This document shows, piece after piece, positions 55,342 through 64,000 of a stretch of DNA of 64,000 bases; the stretch's first letter is position 1; each line of letters starts with the position of its first letter. The notes below the pieces were generated by a model. It searched no databases. It was not told the origin of the DNA and saw nothing but the letters and a program-made list of their open reading frames with translations. This DNA comes from Salmonella enterica subsp. diarizonae. Lineage in GTDB: Bacteria > Pseudomonadota > Gammaproteobacteria > Enterobacterales > Enterobacteriaceae. The stretch is from NCBI RefSeq assembly GCF_008692785.1, contig NZ_VXJV01000004.1, positions 1 to 64,000 on the forward strand, given 5' to 3'. The translations under genes and the position numbers were made by a program.

Positions 55342-57531
55342 TTAGAAACGGAAGGTTGCCGTTGCGACAACCTGACGCTCCGCGCCCCAGAAACAGCCGT
55401 AGGTCTGGAAGCAGCTGGCGACGTATTCGCGGTCAAGCAGGTTGTTAACGTTAACCGCAATGCTGGAGCCCGCCATACCAAAACGCGCCAGATCGTACTT
55501 GATGACCGCATCCATCACCGCTGCACTGCCTACCTTGAAGCTATTGGCCGGATCGCCGTAACTGGAACCAATAAAACGACCGCCAGTTCCCAGCGTTAAA
55601 CCTGACAACGGACCTTGGTTAAAGGTGTAATCGCCCCATAGCGAAGCCATGTGTTCAGGCACCTGCTCTGGAGTATTACCTTTCAGGTTAGTGTCTTTCG
55701 TGTATTCAGCATCAGTATAAGTGTAAGACGCCGTCATATTGATGTTAGCCGTCAATGCTGCTTTGGCTTCCAGCTCTACACCTCGCGCGCGAATTTCACC
55801 TGCCGGCACCTGCGCTACTGGGTTGGTTGGATCGGCGGTCAGGTTATTGGTTTTGGTCAGTTGATAAACGGCCCCCGTAACAACAACCGGCATCTCTTTC
55901 GGTACGTATTTCACCCCTGCTTCATATTGCTCGCCTTTTGACGGCTTGTAAGAAACGCGTGGAATGTTCCATAAATCGAAGGCGCTTGGCTCGAAAGATT
56001 GGCTATAGCTGAAGTAAGGTGAAATCCCATTATCGAATACGTAGTTTACGCCACCGCGCCAGGTGAACTGGTGGTCATTACGTTCAATATAGCCTTCCAT
56101 CGGCGTTATGGAATTCTGACGTACCGTTGTCGCTTGTTTAGACCAGTCATAGCGACCGCCGAGGGTAAACACCCACTTATCCCATTCCGCCTGATCCTGA
56201 ATATAGATGCCTGTTTGTTTACTTTCGTTCATCTGGTACGGCTCAGCGCCGCCGAAAACGAAGTATTCAGGATGGTAGTTATTATAGAGATCGATTGACG
56301 GCGCACTGCCAAACGTGGCGTTAATATCATTACGCATACGCATGAAATCGACACCCGTCAGCAACGTATGATCAATATCGCCGGTTGCGAATTTACTTTC
56401 CAGTTGTGTATCTACACTGAAATTCTGTAAACGCTCGTTGTCAACGATAGTACTGCGGTTAAGCGTATGGCCGTCTGCCGCAATCCCCGTACCATAGACG
56501 CTTTTTTGCGCGGTTTTCATTTCAGTAAAACGTAAATTCTGGCGCACGGTAAAGGTGTCGTTAAAGCCATGCTCGAAACTGTATCCCACCATTTTCTCGT
56601 TACGAGAATAGGTGTTGTTTGACGCCCCTTCGTTGAAATCCGTCGGCAGGCGTTTGCCGTTTGGCAGCGGTTCAACCGTTCCTTCTTTCGGCAACCAGCC
56701 GTAGTAGCCAATCTCTGGTTCATTCTGGAAATAAGAGAGGAACGTAAAATTCGTTTTCTCATCAGGACGCCAGGTAAAAGAGGGGGCAATAGCATAGCGC
56801 TGCGACTCAGAACTCTTTTGCTGCTCATTTGTCGAACGCGCCAGCCCCGTCAGACGATATGAGAACTCACCGTTGTCATCCAGGGAATCACTAAAATCAA
56901 AACCGGTCTGGAACAAATTGTCCGTCCCCATTTTGAATTGAATTTCTTTCAGCGGCTCAGTAGTCGGCCGCTTGCTGACCATCGAAATGATACCGCCCGG
57001 GTTGCTCTTACCGTAGAGAACGGACGTTGGCCCGCGCATCAGCTCAACACGCTCCAGCATATAGGGATCGATGACCGCATCGTTATAAAAATTACCCTGT
57101 AGCTTCAATCCATCCAGATAGTTATTTTGACTCAGACCGACAGATGAGAAACCACGAATGATAACGAAGTCATAGGTATTGGAAGCGCCGCGACTGCTTA
57201 CCGTTACGCCCGGCGTGTAACCCAACGCTTCTTTCACCGACTGGAACTGATGCATTTGCATCTCTTCGTTGGTCACGACCGAAACAGACTGCGGCGTCTT
57301 TTCGATAGGCGTATCAGTTTTGGTGGTTGTGGCGGAACGCTTCGCGGCAATGGTCGGAGCCGGTCCCCAGGCGCTTTCCTGCGGGGCAGACGCTGCGGTT
57401 ACGGTAATGGTTTCTTCTTTCGGTTGAACCGCCGCCTGTGCGTAGACAGACATGCCGCTAACCGCTGTGGCTACTACAACTGCGATTTTACGCAGTGAGG
57501 AGTTTGGCTGAGCAGTTTTAAGACGCGCCAT
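55342..57531 (-). CDS. fhuA: Ferrichrome outer-membrane receptor FhuA
   Basis: TonB-dependent barrel for ferrichrome and also the receptor for some phages and albomycin. The signal peptide ends at AQA (residue 33); the TonB box ETITVT follows at about 40-45; the plug domain (RGFSSVGLSQNNYLDG) and a 22-strand barrel ending in ATATFRF complete it. 729 residues against 747 in E. coli; loop 4 is shortened to a YGTGIAADGHTLN segment lacking the two E. coli cysteines. First gene of fhuACDB, under a Fur box. Confidence 0.97.
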   Translation of the reverse strand: MARLKTAQPNSSLRKIAVVVATAVSGMSVYAQAAVQPKEETITVTAASAPQESAWGPAPTIAAKRSATTTKTDTPIEKTPQSVSVVTNEEMQMHQFQSVKEALGYTPGVTVSSRGASNTYDFVIIRGFSSVGLSQNNYLDGLKLQGNFYNDAVIDPYMLERVELMRGPTSVLYGKSNPGGIISMVSKRPTTEPLKEIQFKMGTDNLFQTGFDFSDSLDDNGEFSYRLTGLARSTNEQQKSSESQRYAIAPSFTWRPDEKTNFTFLSYFQNEPEIGYYGWLPKEGTVEPLPNGKRLPTDFNEGASNNTYSRNEKMVGYSFEHGFNDTFTVRQNLRFTEMKTAQKSVYGTGIAADGHTLNRSTIVDNERLQNFSVDTQLESKFATGDIDHTLLTGVDFMRMRNDINATFGSAPSIDLYNNYHPEYFVFGGAEPYQMNESKQTGIYIQDQAEWDKWVFTLGGRYDWSKQATTVRQNSITPMEGYIERNDHQFTWRGGVNYVFDNGISPYFSYSQSFEPSAFDLWNIPRVSYKPSKGEQYEAGVKYVPKEMPVVVTGAVYQLTKTNNLTADPTNPVAQVPAGEIRARGVELEAKAALTANINMTASYTYTDAEYTKDTNLKGNTPEQVPEHMASLWGDYTFNQGPLSGLTLGTGGRFIGSSYGDPANSFKVGSAAVMDAVIKYDLARFGMAGSSIAVNVNNLLDREYVASCFQTYGCFWGAERQVVATATFRF

Positions 57532-57554
57532 TGGTATATCTCTGATGAAAAGTG

Positions 57555-57623
57555 AATGATAACGTAAACGAGAATTATTATTATAACCGCAGCATAATAG
57601 GCGAAATATCGTCGCAATGGCAA
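57555..57623 (-). promoter_or_regulatory. fhuA promoter and Fur box
   Basis: On the minus strand TTGCCA (57618-57623), 18 bases, TATTAT (57594-57599). Just downstream an A/T-rich stretch (57555-57582) resembles the Fur consensus GATAATGATAATCATTATC in its hexamer repeats (AATAATAATTCTCG...TTATCATT). Fe-Fur bound there would block transcription start. Confidence 0.78.
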
Positions 57624-57720
57624 GCGATACGCGGCCCTACGAAAACTAAGGGGTTAAGAAACAACCAGATGAAAGGAAAGGGTTAATAAATTAGACTGGA
57701 ATGTTATTTACGGGGGATTT

Positions 57721-57813
57721 GCCGGATGGCGACGCAAGACGTCTTATCCGGCATACGGGAGTGCGTAGTGTGGTCGTAACGGTGTAGGCCGGGTAAGCGC
57801 TGCGCCACCCGGC
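57721..57813. repeat. REP pair (BIME) between fhuA and mrcB
   Basis: GCCGGATGGCG...CTTATCCGGC (57721-57752) and GTAGGCCGGGTAAGCG...CACCCGGC (57784-57813), opposite in orientation, in the 295-base gap. The pair lies downstream of mrcB and upstream of the fhuA promoter. Confidence 0.88.
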
Positions 57814-57826
57814 ACTATTACCGCAA

Positions 57827-60343
57827 TTAATTGCCGCCGAACATCTCTTTAATCCAGCCGGCAACGCCGTCGCTCTTCTCTTCTTTCGGCGGCTGTTGCT
57901 GCGCAGGCTGCTGCTGAGATGACTGATCGAACGGATTGCCTGACGGCTGCTGTTGCTGCATCATCTCGCCCTGCTGGCACAGCGTATTCGGATCGTCCGT
58001 CCAGACCGGTAGAGTTCGCACGCCGCCGCTACAGACAAAATTACCGTCGTAATCAACGCCCATATCCACCACATCTTCCGGCGGCGTCAGAACTAAAGGC
58101 GTCGGCGTCTGGTTCGCCAGATAGCGCTGGTAAATCGCCATCGCGCCGCTGGCGCCGTACAGTTTAGTCGGCTGGTTGTTATCACGACCTACCCAGGTGA
58201 TGGTTACCTGGCTGCCGTCGATACCGGCAAACCAGGTATCGACATTGTTGTTTGTCGTCCCGGTTTTACCCGCCAGATGCAGACCCGGATATTTCGCGCC
58301 AAGCTGACGCCCCGTACCACGCTGGACGACCTGCTGCATTGTCCAGAGCGTCAGGTAAGCCGCCTGTGCCGGTACGGCGCGTTCAGCTTGCGGATAACTT
58401 TGGTACAGCACCTTACCATCTTCCGCAATAACCGAACGCAGCGCTGATAACGGCGCGCGATTTCCGCCGCTGGCGATAGTCTGAAACGCTTGCGCAACTT
58501 CGATCGGCGTCAGGTTCAGCGCCCCTAGCAGCATAGCCGGAACCGGATTGAGCTGATCTTTCGGCACGCCGAGCTTCGTCCAGGTATCGGTTACCGCTGG
58601 TAAGCCTAACGCCATCCCCAGATTTACCGTCGGTACGTTCATCGAGCGAGTTAACGCATCCACCAGCATTACTTTCCCGCTTTCGCTGTAGCGACGATCG
58701 TCGTTCTGCGGCGACCAGATCTGACCATTCGGCTGGCGCAGAGAAATCGGCGCATCGGCAATCCAGGTGTTCAAGCGGTATAAGTTCGGCTGACTTAGCG
58801 CAGTCAGATAGGTGGCCGGTTTCGCCAGCGACCCGATGGAACGACGCGCCTGCATGGCGCGGTTATAGCCGGCATACTGCGGCTCCGCCCCACCGACCAT
58901 CGCGCGCACCTCGCCGCTAAAGCGATCCACTACCACCATCGCAGTTTCCAGATCGCTCAACTTACGCTGTTTCTTTAACGCCGGAATGCCTTCGACAACG
59001 GCTTTCTCTGCGGCATCCTGCGCCACGGAGTCAAAGGTGGTGAAGATCTTCACGCCGGAAAGATCTTTAATTTTATCCCCCAGCTTCGCCTGCAGTTCCT
59101 GACGAACCATCTGCATAAACGCCGGCTGCGGTGAAATAACGCCGCCGCGCGGCTGTACGCCAAGCGGACGCGCGCTCAGCATGTCATAGAGTTCCTGATC
59201 GATGATTTTCTGCTGCTGTAGCAGGCGTAGCACCAGATTACGACGCTCCAGCGCCAGTTTCGGATTGCGCCACGGGTTATAAATCGACGCCCCTTTTACC
59301 ATCCCTACCAGTAACGCCTGCTGATCGAGGCTCAGTTCTTCTACCGGACGGCCAAAGTAATACAGGCTTGCCAGCGGGAAACCGCGAATTTCATTGTCCC
59401 CGCTTTGACCGAGGTAGACCTCGTTCATGTACAGCTCAAGGATACGATCTTTGCTGTAACGGGCATCCATGATCAGCGCCATGTAGGCTTCATTCGCTTT
59501 ACGCCAGTATGATCTTTCGCTGGAGAGGAACAGGTTCTTCACTAGCTGTTGGGTCAGCGTACTGGCCCCCTGCACCGTGCGTCCCGCCGTCAGGTTGGCC
59601 AGTACCGCACGCCCGATGGAGTAAAGACTAATGCCATCATGCTCATAGAAATGACGATCTTCCGTCGCCAACAGCGTATCGACCAGCAGATCCGGGAAAC
59701 CGCTGCGCGGGACGAATAAACGCTGCTCGCCATTTGGCGAAGAAAGCATGGTGATAAGCCGCGGATCGAGGCGGAAGAAGCCAAACTGGCGGTTGTTATC
59801 CAGATTGACAATGGTTTCCAGACGCCCGTCATCGAAAGTCAGCCGCGCGCGCACCTGCCCTTCTTTGCTGTCCGGGAAGTCAAACGGACGACGGATCATC
59901 TCAATGCTATTGGCCTGCACGGTAAATTCGCCGGGACGAGTCATCTTCGTCACCAGACGATACTGCGTCGCTTCCAGCAATTTCACCATCTCGTTTTTGC
60001 TGACAGGCATGTCTGGCTCAAGGTTCACCATCCGGCCATATACCGCCGCCGGAAGTTGCCAGACTTTGCCATCAATACGGCTGCGGATTTTTTGATCCAG
60101 ATAGACGCCGTAAATGGCGAACAGCACCACAAAAACGATAAACAGTTTTAGCAATAGCCACAGCCAGCCGCGCTTGCCACGAGGCTTACGCCCTTTGCCC
60201 TTACCTTTACGCGGCATCGGTTCTTCATCCTCATAGTCATCATCATAATCGTCGTCATGCTGCCGACGACGGCTCACCTTTTGTTTCACAGGACGTGACG
60301 GTTTCCCTTTACGTCCAATCGGCTCGCGGTCATTCCCCGCCAT
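57827..60343 (-). CDS. mrcB: Penicillin-binding protein 1b, bifunctional peptidoglycan synthase
   Basis: Class A PBP that polymerises lipid II and cross-links the strands. Short cytoplasmic tail rich in acidic/basic runs, one membrane anchor (about residues 58-80), a UB2H domain that binds LpoB, a GT51 domain ([13 protein letters not shown] holds the catalytic Glu), and a transpeptidase domain with SIGSLAKP (SXXK Ser), SMN and KTGTTNN motifs. The C-terminus is a Gln/Pro-rich tail. 838 residues from the ATG at 60343. An internal Met43 (60217) matches the start of the shorter gamma form known in E. coli. Confidence 0.98.
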   Translation of the reverse strand: MAGNDREPIGRKGKPSRPVKQKVSRRRQHDDDYDDDYEDEEPMPRKGKGKGRKPRGKRGWLWLLLKLFIVFVVLFAIYGVYLDQKIRSRIDGKVWQLPAAVYGRMVNLEPDMPVSKNEMVKLLEATQYRLVTKMTRPGEFTVQANSIEMIRRPFDFPDSKEGQVRARLTFDDGRLETIVNLDNNRQFGFFRLDPRLITMLSSPNGEQRLFVPRSGFPDLLVDTLLATEDRHFYEHDGISLYSIGRAVLANLTAGRTVQGASTLTQQLVKNLFLSSERSYWRKANEAYMALIMDARYSKDRILELYMNEVYLGQSGDNEIRGFPLASLYYFGRPVEELSLDQQALLVGMVKGASIYNPWRNPKLALERRNLVLRLLQQQKIIDQELYDMLSARPLGVQPRGGVISPQPAFMQMVRQELQAKLGDKIKDLSGVKIFTTFDSVAQDAAEKAVVEGIPALKKQRKLSDLETAMVVVDRFSGEVRAMVGGAEPQYAGYNRAMQARRSIGSLAKPATYLTALSQPNLYRLNTWIADAPISLRQPNGQIWSPQNDDRRYSESGKVMLVDALTRSMNVPTVNLGMALGLPAVTDTWTKLGVPKDQLNPVPAMLLGALNLTPIEVAQAFQTIASGGNRAPLSALRSVIAEDGKVLYQSYPQAERAVPAQAAYLTLWTMQQVVQRGTGRQLGAKYPGLHLAGKTGTTNNNVDTWFAGIDGSQVTITWVGRDNNQPTKLYGASGAMAIYQRYLANQTPTPLVLTPPEDVVDMGVDYDGNFVCSGGVRTLPVWTDDPNTLCQQGEMMQQQQPSGNPFDQSSQQQPAQQQPPKEEKSDGVAGWIKEMFGGN

Positions 60344-60433
60344 GCTTTTTCTCCGCAACATACAGGCGCAAAGGCCCGATTCTCTATTCTTCCGCCAGAC
60401 GACAGAAGAAGAAATCTCTCAATTTACCCTTTC

Positions 60434-60463
60434 GCCGGAGGGCGATTAACGCCTTATCCGGGC
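60434..60463. repeat. Single REP-type palindrome between mrcB and hrpB
   Basis: GCCGGAGGGCGATTAACGCC then TTATCCGGGC form one REP unit 21 bases after the hrpB stop. No T-run follows on the minus strand. Confidence 0.75.
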
Positions 60464-60483
60464 TGGAGGCAGCGTATAACACG

Positions 60484-62913
60484 TCACGAATACTTCTTCG
60501 TGCGCCGCGTTGGGGCCGTATTCGCCGGATCGTCCGGCCAGACATGTTTGGGGTAACGGCCCTTCATCTCTTTTTGCACTTCGCGATACGCGCCCTGCCA
60601 GAAAGCGCTTAAATCGCGCGTAATCTGTAGCGGTCGCTGCGCGGGCGAAAGCAGTTCCAGCACCAGCGGCACTCGCCCCTGCGCAAGCGTCGGCGTACTT
60701 GCCTCGCCGAACATTTCCTGCATTCTGACCGCCAGTGCGGGCGGGTTATCTTCATGATAACGAATCGTTATTCGGCTTCCCGTCGGCACAGTGTAATGCC
60801 CAGGCAGTTCACTATCCAGACGTTGCAGCATGGGATAGTCAAGCAGTCCCCGTAACGCCTGAGTCACATTCAGAGATTTCAGACTTCGTAACGACTGTAC
60901 GCCTGTCATGTGCGGCAGCAACCAGTTTTCCAGAGTCGCCAGCAGCGACGCCTCATCCACGGCAGGCCAGTCATATTCCGGCAGCCATTTCGCCGCACAG
61001 TGCAGACGCAGACGGAACTGCTCCGCTTCCGGCGTCCAGTTAAGGACGGCCAGACCTTTATCGCGGATGCCGTTCAGCATCGCCTGATGAAGCTCCTCTT
61101 CAGACGGCTTCGCCAGTGGCTGAACGTTAACCGTCAACTGCCCAATACGCATTCTGCGCCACGCTTTCAACGTTCCCTGCGCTTCGTCCCATTCAACCGT
61201 GTCGGACTGGCGCAGTAAATCAGGACACGCCTGAATCAGCGAGGCGATATCCAGCGGCTGCGCCAACAATATTCGGGCGTCCGGCGAGGCGCTACCTTGC
61301 AGCAACAGCGGCGCGATCAGCCATTCATGACGTCCCAACGCGTCATCCGCGTCCAGCATCGCCCCCATGCCATTGGCTAACTGATAGCGCCCTTCCTGAC
61401 CACGACGCCGCGCGATGCGGTCGCTAAACGCTCTGGCCAACAGCGGCACGATAAGCGCGCTATCCGGCTCGCCATTACGTACCTGCAGCCGTTTTAAAAG
61501 CTGCTGGCTACGCTGCTGCCAGCCCGGCTGTCGCCGCGAAAATACCACGCTTAAATCCGTACCGCCACCGCGCGGCGGGTCCTCAAGGATTGCCGCGAGC
61601 ATAGCGGCGGTGGCGGCGCTATCGCCCTCGCCGGCGTTGACTAACATCGCCGCCAGACACGGATCGTTACCTGGTGCCGCCATTTTCCGGCCCCGCGCGC
61701 TTAATCTCTCACCCTCCAGCGCGCCTAACATCAATAATAAACGGCGGGCGGCCTGAAGATTCACTTCTGGCGGCCTGTCCAGCCAGAAAAGCAATGCCGG
61801 ATCGTGACATCCCCACTGCAACACCTCCATCAACAAACCGGAGAGATCGCTGTGTAAGATTTCCGGATCGCTTTGCGCCGCCGCCCGCTCCGCCTGTTCT
61901 TTTGCCAGCAGATGTACGCAGATACCCGGCGCCAGTCGTCCGGCGCGCCCCGCGCGCTGCGTCATTGACGCCTGACTTATACGCTGCGTAACCAGCCGCG
62001 TCAGTCCCGTTCGCGCGTCGAATCGCGCCACGCGCTCCTGAGCGCTATCGACGACCAGACGAATCCCTTCAATCGTCAAACTGGTTTCGGCAATGTTAGT
62101 CGCCAACACCACTTTACGCATCCCGGCAGGTGCGGGAATAATCGCTTTGCGTTGCGTCTCCAGAGACAATGCGCCATACAGCGGACAAAGCAGGACATCG
62201 CGCCCTACCCGCGACGCCAGATGTTCATGAACGCGCTGTATTTCGCCTACGCCGGGTAAAAATAGCAGCAGCGAACCACTTTCATTGCGCAGCAGTTCCG
62301 CTGTCGCCATCGCGACGGCCTCATCAAAACGCAAATGCGCCGCGAGCGGCTGATAACGTCGCTCCACCGGAAACGCGCGCCCCTCCGAGACGATCGTCGG
62401 CGCATCGGGCAATCGCTGACAAAGCCTGTTGTTATCCAGCGTCGCAGACATGATTAACAGCCTGAGATCGTCACGGAGCCCTTGCTGGATATCCAGCAAC
62501 AGCGCCAGAGCTAAATCCGCCTGTAAACTGCGCTCATGAAATTCATCCAGTATCACCAGCCCCACGCCGCGTAATTCGGGATCGCGCTGGATCATTCTGG
62601 TCAATACGCCTTCTGTCACCACTTCCAGCCGGGTATGCGGCCCCACGCAGCTTTGCGCGCGCATCCGGTAGCCTACCGTTTCGCCAGGCTTTTCATTCAA
62701 CCCTTCCGCCAGACGCTGCGCGACATTACGCGCCGCCAGACGACGCGGTTCAAGCAGGAGGATTTTTCCAGCAACCGGACCTTGTTGCAGGAGTTGCAAC
62801 GGCAACCAGGTGGATTTCCCCGCCCCGGTAGGCGCGGACAACAAAACCTGCGGCGCGGTTTTTAGGGCGGTCAACAATTCAGGCAATACGGCGGCAACGG
62901 GCAATGACGTCAC
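60484..62913 (-). CDS. hrpB: DEAH-box ATP-dependent RNA helicase-like protein HrpB
   Basis: Superfamily 2 helicase of 809 residues; role in E. coli unclear. Motif I SAPTGAGKST, motif II DEFHERSL, motif III SATLD and motif VI QRAGRAGR are present, followed by HA2-like and HrpB-specific C-terminal domains. The start is taken as GTG at 62913 (MTSLPVAAVLPELL), since it gives the E. coli length; a TTG 15 codons upstream is also in frame. Divergent from thpR across 72 bases. Confidence 0.94.
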   Translation of the reverse strand: MTSLPVAAVLPELLTALKTAPQVLLSAPTGAGKSTWLPLQLLQQGPVAGKILLLEPRRLAARNVAQRLAEGLNEKPGETVGYRMRAQSCVGPHTRLEVVTEGVLTRMIQRDPELRGVGLVILDEFHERSLQADLALALLLDIQQGLRDDLRLLIMSATLDNNRLCQRLPDAPTIVSEGRAFPVERRYQPLAAHLRFDEAVAMATAELLRNESGSLLLFLPGVGEIQRVHEHLASRVGRDVLLCPLYGALSLETQRKAIIPAPAGMRKVVLATNIAETSLTIEGIRLVVDSAQERVARFDARTGLTRLVTQRISQASMTQRAGRAGRLAPGICVHLLAKEQAERAAAQSDPEILHSDLSGLLMEVLQWGCHDPALLFWLDRPPEVNLQAARRLLLMLGALEGERLSARGRKMAAPGNDPCLAAMLVNAGEGDSAATAAMLAAILEDPPRGGGTDLSVVFSRRQPGWQQRSQQLLKRLQVRNGEPDSALIVPLLARAFSDRIARRRGQEGRYQLANGMGAMLDADDALGRHEWLIAPLLLQGSASPDARILLAQPLDIASLIQACPDLLRQSDTVEWDEAQGTLKAWRRMRIGQLTVNVQPLAKPSEEELHQAMLNGIRDKGLAVLNWTPEAEQFRLRLHCAAKWLPEYDWPAVDEASLLATLENWLLPHMTGVQSLRSLKSLNVTQALRGLLDYPMLQRLDSELPGHYTVPTGSRITIRYHEDNPPALAVRMQEMFGEASTPTLAQGRVPLVLELLSPAQRPLQITRDLSAFWQGAYREVQKEMKGRYPKHVWPDDPANTAPTRRTKKYS

Positions 62914-62985
62914 AAACGGCTCCACAGGGTTAACTTTCTTTGCGCCGCATTGTAGCATCGTGTTAATCCATAACCGAGTATCCCT

Positions 62986-63516
62986 ATGTCTGAGCCAAAA
63001 CGGCTGTTTTTTGCTATTGACTTACCCGACGAGGCGCGCGCGCAAATTATCGCCTGGCGCGCCGTCCATTTTGCATCTGAAGACGGACGCCCCGTCGCGG
63101 CGGCGAACCTACACCTGACACTGGCCTTCTTAGGCAACGTCAGTAACGATAAGCAGCGCGCGCTTGCGCAACTGGCCGGACGAATTCGCCAGCCGGGCTT
63201 TACGCTGCATCTGAATGACGCCGGTCAGTGGCTGCGTTCGCGCGTTGTGTGGCTGGGGATGCGCCAGCCGCCGCGCGGGTTGTTGCAGTTGGCGAACATG
63301 CTGCGCGCGCAGGCCGCCCGCAGCGGTTGTTACCAAAGTCCGCAGCCTTTTCACCCGCATATTACGCTGCTGCGCGACGCCAGCCATGCGGTGGCTATCC
63401 CGCCGCCGGGCTTTTGCTGGTCATTCCCGGTCACGTCGTTTGCGCTTTACGCCTCTTCGTATGAGCAAGGCCGCACCCGCTATGCCGAGCTACAGCGCTG
63501 GACGCTGGGCGAATAA
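62986..63516 (+). CDS. thpR: RNA 2',3'-cyclic phosphodiesterase (2H family)
   Basis: LigT/ThpR opens 2',3'-cyclic phosphates and was first described as a 2'-5' RNA ligase. The two HXTX motifs are HLTLAF (about residue 43) and HITLLR (about residue 125), forming the catalytic pair. 176 residues. It is followed by sfsA after 16 bases, so the two are probably co-transcribed. Confidence 0.97.
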   Translation: MSEPKRLFFAIDLPDEARAQIIAWRAVHFASEDGRPVAAANLHLTLAFLGNVSNDKQRALAQLAGRIRQPGFTLHLNDAGQWLRSRVVWLGMRQPPRGLLQLANMLRAQAARSGCYQSPQPFHPHITLLRDASHAVAIPPPGFCWSFPVTSFALYASSYEQGRTRYAELQRWTLGE

Positions 63517-63532
63517 TCATGAAGGAATTTCG

Positions 63533-64000
63533 ATGCTATTCTCACCCCCTTTACAACGCGCTACGCTGATTCAGCGCTATAAACGTTTTTTAGCCGATGT
63601 GATCACCCCTGACGGTACGGCGCTCACGCTGCACTGTCCTAATACTGGCGCAATGACCGGCTGCGCCACGCCTGGCGATACCGTCTGGTATTCAACATCA
63701 GAAAATACTAAACGCAAATATCCGCACACCTGGGAATTGACTGAAACGCAATCCGGCGCATTCATTTGCGTAAATACTCTGTGGGCGAACCGGCTAACGA
63801 AAGAAGCGATTCAAGCGAATCGTCTGCCGGCTCTGGCGGGGTACAATATTCTGAAAAGTGAAGTCAAATATGGCGCCGAACGCAGCCGTATAGATTTTAT
63901 GTTACAGGCAGATTTCCGCCCGGACTGCTATATTGAAGTGAAATCGGTCACGTTAGCGGAAAAAGAAAACGGTTATTTTCCCGATGCCATCACCGAACGA
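63533..64000 (+). CDS. sfsA: Sugar fermentation stimulation protein SfsA (partial, cut by window end)
   Basis: First 156 codons; the window ends in frame. Start ATG at 63533 with AAGGAA upstream. The protein shows [15 protein letters not shown] and a PD-(D/E)XK-like core, where RIDFMLQ followed by [10 protein letters not shown] supplies Asp, Glu and Lys of the fold. SfsA was described as a DNA-binding regulator of maltose genes; the nuclease-like fold leaves its true function open. About 78 residues are missing at the C-terminus compared with E. coli. Confidence 0.96.
   Translation, partial: MLFSPPLQRATLIQRYKRFLADVITPDGTALTLHCPNTGAMTGCATPGDTVWYSTSENTKRKYPHTWELTETQSGAFICVNTLWANRLTKEAIQANRLPALAGYNILKSEVKYGAERSRIDFMLQADFRPDCYIEVKSVTLAEKENGYFPDAITER

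Overview
The window is a contiguous stretch of enterobacterial chromosome, most likely Salmonella (S. enterica or a close relative). Gene order follows the rrnH-to-sfsA segment of E. coli/Salmonella almost gene for gene, and ClcA, FhuA, RcsF, DegP (475 residues) and the BamA surface loops look like the Salmonella rather than the E. coli versions. Two genes are not in the E. coli K-12 arrangement as I know it: a secreted GH19 chitinase between accA and ldcC, and an MFS/MHS transporter between dapD and yaeH. No prophage, insertion sequence, CRISPR array, tRNA or broken gene is visible. All genes are intact except sfsA, which is cut by the right edge. Identifications come from reading the translations and from remembered family features; no database search was run.

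Left part (1-15000). The left edge is the P2/P1/boxA leader of an rRNA operon reading leftward out of the window, preceded by gmhB. Then come metNIQ (D-methionine ABC importer under MetJ boxes), rcsF-trmO, and proS facing nlpE across a shared terminator. A divergent locus of RNA-related genes follows: arfB-yaeQ leftward and yaeP-rof rightward. tilS, a VOC-fold gene (yaeR), ldcC and the chitinase complete this part.

Middle (15000-35900). This is a long leftward block of essential genes: rpsB-tsf, pyrH, frr, dxr, and then uppS-cdsA-rseP-bamA-skp-lpxD-fabZ-lpxA-lpxB-rnhB-dnaE-accA, tightly packed with several 1-4 base overlaps. It joins protein synthesis, isoprenoid and undecaprenyl supply, phospholipid and lipid A synthesis, outer-membrane assembly, DNA replication and fatty-acid initiation. 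The rpsB leader carries the conserved structured t44 region. The rpsB-tsf gap holds a large imperfect hairpin and a terminator-like stem. map reads away on the other strand.

Right part (35900-64000). glnD, dapD, the MFS transporter, yaeH, cdaR, degP (clear sigma-E promoter), dgt, mtn-btuF-yadS, erpA, clcA, hemL, the ferrichrome operon fhuACDB (Fur box, leftward), mrcB, hrpB, thpR and partial sfsA. REP/BIME palindromes sit at most gene ends here. The hemL-fhuB junction is only 57 bases; in S. Typhimurium LT2 I recall the stf fimbrial operon lying there.

I did not find a convincing wholly new system. The best leads are the yaeP-rof/yaeQ-arfB locus as a possible transcription/translation stall module, the chitinase, the RNA structures of the rpsB-tsf operon, and the loop variation in BamA and FhuA.
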